Source: Bradyrhizobium sp. NDS-1 (GTDB lineage: Bacteria; Pseudomonadota; Alphaproteobacteria; Rhizobiales; Xanthobacteraceae). Taken from it: a stretch of DNA of 64,000 nt. Of the stretch, positions 60,870 to 64,000 are shown in pieces. A program made the position numbers and the translations under genes. Location: the NCBI RefSeq assembly GCF_032918005.1, contig NZ_CP136628.1:1659501-1723500 (forward strand), given 5' to 3'. The notes beneath the pieces were generated by a model. The model made no database searches and was not told where the DNA came from. It saw only the letters and a program-made list of their open reading frames with translations. The stretch's first letter is position 1. Each line of letters opens with the position of its first letter.

Positions 60870-62057
60870 TTACTTCGAGACCAGATAGTCGACCGGGATC
60901 TTCTCCGAAATCGTCCACTGATCGACCATCTTCGGCTTGCCGCCCTCGGTGTCGATGATCAGGTAACGGCCCTGGTTCTGATGGTGGATGTCCTTGTTGA
61001 AGGTGCGCGGTCCGAACAGCGTGGCCTCGTTGTTCATCTTTTCCAGCTCGGCGACGACGGCCGGGGCGTCGGTGGTCTTGGCGCGTTCGACCGCCTTGGC
61101 CCAGACTTCGATCAGGACATAGCCGGGATAGACGTACTGGCTGGAGGGATCGCCGCCGGTCACGTCCTTGTACTTCTTGTTGAACTCGTTAACCTTCGGA
61201 TTGGGATCGTCGCCGTAGATCGAGCCTTGCACCGGAACGTAGAAGTTCGACAGGTCAGGAATGGCGTTCAGCCAGTAGCTGCCGTCCATGCTGGAGCCGT
61301 TGAGGATCATCGATTTGATGCCGGCGGCCCGGATCTGCTTGATGGCCGAGACCGCGCCCGGCATCATCGTGCAGACCATGATGGCGTCGGGCTCCTTCGG
61401 CAGGCTCTTGATGCGCGTGATCTGGGACGCGATCGAGGCGTCGTCATTCTTGAACGTGTCGCTTCCGGCCAGCTTGGCGTCCTTCAGCTTCGGCATCATC
61501 CAGTCGAAACCGTCGCAGATACCCTTGTTGTAGACGGTCCAGCTGTCGAGCAGCCGGTAGAAGCTGCGGGCATTCTTCTTGTTGTAGGCCCATTCCGCCA
61601 TGGTCGCGCCTTGCACAGCGGCCAGCACGGAGGCGGAGAACGAGTAGGGACCGACGCCGGGGATGCCGGCTTTGATCGATTCGGCGCAAAGGAAGAACGA
61701 GACCTTGCCGGCCGCTTGCGCCTGGAGCGCCGCCGGCGCGCCGAAGTCGTAGTCGCAGGAAACGATCACGAGGTCGGCGCCCTGGTCGAGGACGGCGAGG
61801 CCGGCCTTGGCGCCTTCAGCCTGATCGGTCTTGGTGTCGGCGAAGACGGCCTTGATTTTCTTGCCGAGCAGGCCGCCCGCCTTGTTGATCTCGTCGATGC
61901 GGATCATGGCCGCATCCTGTGCCGGCTTGTCATAGGCCTGCATGAAGCCTGAAGCCGCGGTCGCAAATCCGATGACGATCTCGTCGGCCGCTTTGGCCGG
62001 TGTGAGCCAGAGTGCGGCCACTCCGGTCAGGACGCCCAGTATTCTCGCAAGACGCAT
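60870..62057 (-). CDS. ABC importer substrate-binding protein, branched-chain amino acid/amide type
   Basis: 395 aa from the ATG at 62057, which has GGAGG at 8 bases. An ATG two codons earlier (62063) is too close to the GGAGG. Signal peptide to about residue 23 (PAKAADE). LivK-like fold with EIVIGFATAASGFMQAYDKP, then VVSCDYDFGAPAALQAQAAG. Ligand is probably 5-oxoproline or another amide because the transporter is transcribed with the pxp genes. Confidence 0.86.
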   Translation of the reverse strand: MRLARILGVLTGVAALWLTPAKAADEIVIGFATAASGFMQAYDKPAQDAAMIRIDEINKAGGLLGKKIKAVFADTKTDQAEGAKAGLAVLDQGADLVIVSCDYDFGAPAALQAQAAGKVSFFLCAESIKAGIPGVGPYSFSASVLAAVQGATMAEWAYNKKNARSFYRLLDSWTVYNKGICDGFDWMMPKLKDAKLAGSDTFKNDDASIASQITRIKSLPKEPDAIMVCTMMPGAVSAIKQIRAAGIKSMILNGSSMDGSYWLNAIPDLSNFYVPVQGSIYGDDPNPKVNEFNKKYKDVTGGDPSSQYVYPGYVLIEVWAKAVERAKTTDAPAVVAELEKMNNEATLFGPRTFNKDIHHQNQGRYLIIDTEGGKPKMVDQWTISEKIPVDYLVSK

Positions 62058-62085
62058 AACCATTCCTCCAGTTGTGCAGTGAAAT

Positions 62086-63156
62086 TCAGCTCAGTTCCTT
62101 CGCCGTCCGCACGGGGCGTGACCATCGTCGCAGCACCGGCCATCCGCGCCAGGAGAACTCCCGGTTGCGAGTGAGGCCGGTCGGCAGATACATCAGGATG
62201 ACGATGGTGATGATGCCGATCGCGATCTCCTGGATCCCGTTGGGCAGTGCGACCTTGAGTGCGCCAAGGCTGATGCCCTTTTCGAGGTTGCGGAACAGCT
62301 CGATCAGCACCGAGATCGCGACGACGCCGGTGACGGCACCGCTGAGGCTGTACATGCCGCCGACGACCAGCATCGACAGTGTGATGAACGTCGTGCGCAG
62401 GTAAAAGGCGCCGGGATTGACGATGCTGAGGAAGTGCGCATAGAGCGCGCCGGCGATGCCGATGATGAAGGCGCTGACCACGAACGCGATCAGCCGTTCG
62501 CGGACAATGTCGATTCCCGAGGCGCTGGCGGCGACGGACTCGTCGCGCGTGGCGCGAAGCGCGAGCCCGGAGCGGGAAATCGCGTACAGGTATGCGATCA
62601 CGATCGCAACCGCCGCACCCAGCCAGCCGATCCAGACGTTCATGGTCGGCGGTATGCCGACGATCGAACCCTGTCCGCCCGTGACCGAATCCCAGTTCGA
62701 ATAGACGTTGTTGATGACGCCAAGCAGTCCGAAGGTCGCGATCGAGGCCGCAATCCCCGACAGGCGCATGATCACGCGTCCGACGACGAGCGCGAACAAG
62801 GCCGCGAAAATCCCTGAGATCGGTGTGGCCACCCACATCGGCAGTTGCGTATGCAGCAGCCAGGCGGGCAGTCCCTTGAGCGTGATCGATTTCATCACGG
62901 GCGGAATCGCGAGCCAGGCGGTCATGTAAGCGCCGAGGCACATGAAGCTGATGTGCCCGAACGACAGCAGGCCGGAATTGCCGACGAAGACGTAGAGGCC
63001 GACGACCACCATGATGTTGATGAACATCTCGACCGCAGTTCGGTTGAACGCACGGCTGCCGAATTGATAGCTTAGAGCGGCCATGACGAGCAGCACGACG
63101 ATCAGGATGATCGGTGTCAGGATCGTTCGCCGGATGACAGACGGCCGCTTTGGCAT
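62086..63156 (-). CDS. livM: Branched-chain-type ABC permease, LivM
   Basis: 356-aa inner-membrane permease. About 10 TM helices and the signature VGNSGLLSFGHISFMCLGAY. An EAA-like loop lies in VSAFIIGIAGALYAHFLSIV. It pairs with LivH and is coupled to it by 3 bases. Confidence 0.9.
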   Translation of the reverse strand: MPKRPSVIRRTILTPIILIVVLLVMAALSYQFGSRAFNRTAVEMFINIMVVVGLYVFVGNSGLLSFGHISFMCLGAYMTAWLAIPPVMKSITLKGLPAWLLHTQLPMWVATPISGIFAALFALVVGRVIMRLSGIAASIATFGLLGVINNVYSNWDSVTGGQGSIVGIPPTMNVWIGWLGAAVAIVIAYLYAISRSGLALRATRDESVAASASGIDIVRERLIAFVVSAFIIGIAGALYAHFLSIVNPGAFYLRTTFITLSMLVVGGMYSLSGAVTGVVAISVLIELFRNLEKGISLGALKVALPNGIQEIAIGIITIVILMYLPTGLTRNREFSWRGWPVLRRWSRPVRTAKELS

Positions 63157-63159
63157 CGA

Positions 63160-63999
63160 TCAGACCCTCTGCTTGGCGGATTTCGGTGCGAACAGGCCTT
63201 GCGGCCGCACCAGCAGGACGACGATCACCGCGCCATAGACGAAGGCGTCACGGAAGACGCGCGCGTCGTGCGGCAATGTTGCCTGGAAGACGACGCTGGC
63301 GGCGCCGATGATGAAGCCGCCGGCGACAGCGCCGGGCACACTGCCGAGACCGCCGATCACGGTGGCGATGAAGGCGATCAGCATCACATTGGCGCCCATG
63401 TTGATGTCGGCCGTGCCTGAGATGGTGGCCAGGATTAATCCGATTGCCGCGGCCAGCATGCCGCTGATGGCAAAGGCCAGCAGGATGACGCCGTTGGCAC
63501 GGACTCCGAGCATGCGCGCCATGGTGAAGTTTTCGGCGGCCGCGCGCATTTCGAGGCCATAGCGCGTGCGCTTGAGGAACAGCACGAGCACGGCGAGCGC
63601 GGCCAGCGTGATGACGATGGTCACGACTTGCAGCATCGGGATATGGGCGCCGAGAAATTCCACCGGCAGGCCGAGGCTTGGCCACAGGGTGATCGATTTC
63701 GGGCGGCTCGAATAGAAGGTCAGCAGGACGTGGCGGATGACGAATCCGAGAGCGAAGGAGGCGATCATCATCGTTGCCGGATTGGCGTTGCGGAAACGGC
63801 GGAACACGACGATCTCCGACAGGATCGAGAGTGCCGCGCCGATCATGAGCAAGAGCGGAATCAGGAGATAGAACGGCAGCATGCCGGCAAAGACCACCGC
63901 TGTTGCGTTGACCGACGGCCACAGCATTGCGAACACACAGAAGGCGATGAAGTCGCCATGGGCGAAGTTGACGAGCCGCATGACGCCGAAGATCAGCGC
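63160..63999 (-). CDS. livH: Branched-chain-type ABC permease, LivH (start outside window)
   Basis: Partial permease, 279 residues seen. The frame runs to the right end with ALIFGVMRLVNFAHGDFIAF, the beginning of LivH-type proteins, so only about 20-40 residues are missing. TM helices and AISGMLAAAIGLILATISGT agree. Completes the HM pair of the importer; the ATPase genes (livG, livF) must lie further right. Confidence 0.9.
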   Translation of the reverse strand, partial: ALIFGVMRLVNFAHGDFIAFCVFAMLWPSVNATAVVFAGMLPFYLLIPLLLMIGAALSILSEIVVFRRFRNANPATMMIASFALGFVIRHVLLTFYSSRPKSITLWPSLGLPVEFLGAHIPMLQVVTIVITLAALAVLVLFLKRTRYGLEMRAAAENFTMARMLGVRANGVILLAFAISGMLAAAIGLILATISGTADINMGANVMLIAFIATVIGGLGSVPGAVAGGFIIGAASVVFQATLPHDARVFRDAFVYGAVIVVLLVRPQGLFAPKSAKQRV

Positions 64000-64000
64000 G

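Overview
The window is a GC-rich chromosomal segment from an alphaproteobacterium, most likely Bradyrhizobium or a close relative. The pointers are the gene families (LeuA, Spy/LTxxQ proteins, a Rhizobiales-type outer-membrane efflux factor, Mo hydroxylase and hydantoinase operons), Bradyrhizobiaceae-style intergenic palindromes (910-988, 24496-24629) and the codon bias. This assignment rests on pattern recognition, not on a search.

Layout: (1) 1-4.3 kb holds the 3' part of leuA, an orphan TRAP binding protein (dctP), a Spy-like periplasmic protein, tRNA-Lys(CTT) and, behind the tRNA, remnants of a tyrosine recombinase. (2) 4.3-11.1 kb (minus strand) is an outer-membrane factor-MacA-MacB tripartite efflux operon followed by an OmpR/EnvZ-type two-component pair. 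(3) 11.1-15 kb has a small secreted protein and a stand-alone BamA/Omp85 paralogue. (4) 15.3-19.6 kb (minus) has a formyltransferase-like protein, a glycosyltransferase-like protein and an HAD-domain protein. (5) 20.1-30.3 kb (plus) has an ECF sigma factor and then a flagellar block: a short flagellin, fliD, fliS, a 90-aa protein, flgD, flgE, an 86-aa protein, flgN-like, flgK and flgL. (6) 30.5-32.6 kb has a second two-component pair, paralogous to the first. (7) 33.0-46.2 kb is a catabolic locus: an IclR regulator, a polyamine/opine-type ABC importer with fused permeases, and, divergently, a two-subunit CoA-transferase, a DMSO-reductase-family molybdoenzyme, an AhpD-like protein, a thioesterase-like protein, a class II aldolase, a PfkB kinase and an SDR. 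(8) 46.3-56.2 kb (minus) has HyuA-HyuB and a three-subunit xanthine-dehydrogenase-family hydroxylase, plus AraC and LysR regulators. (9) 56.5-64 kb (minus) has a branched-chain-type ABC importer (LivH partial, LivM, LivK) followed by PxpA, a private biotin carrier, a biotin carboxylase, PxpB and PxpC.

The right half is a run of small-molecule catabolic operons, each with its own importer or regulator. The best-defined regulatory signal is a pair of identical 17-bp dyads (38237-38253 and 38433-38449). Each lies just downstream of a mirrored TTGACA-type promoter in the divergent region of the IclR locus. The substrate of that locus cannot be read from the sequence. The 46.3-64 kb part suggests hydroxylation and ATP-dependent opening of lactams, and uptake plus hydrolysis of 5-oxoproline-like compounds. 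No CRISPR array, intact insertion sequence, rRNA or plasmid origin was seen.
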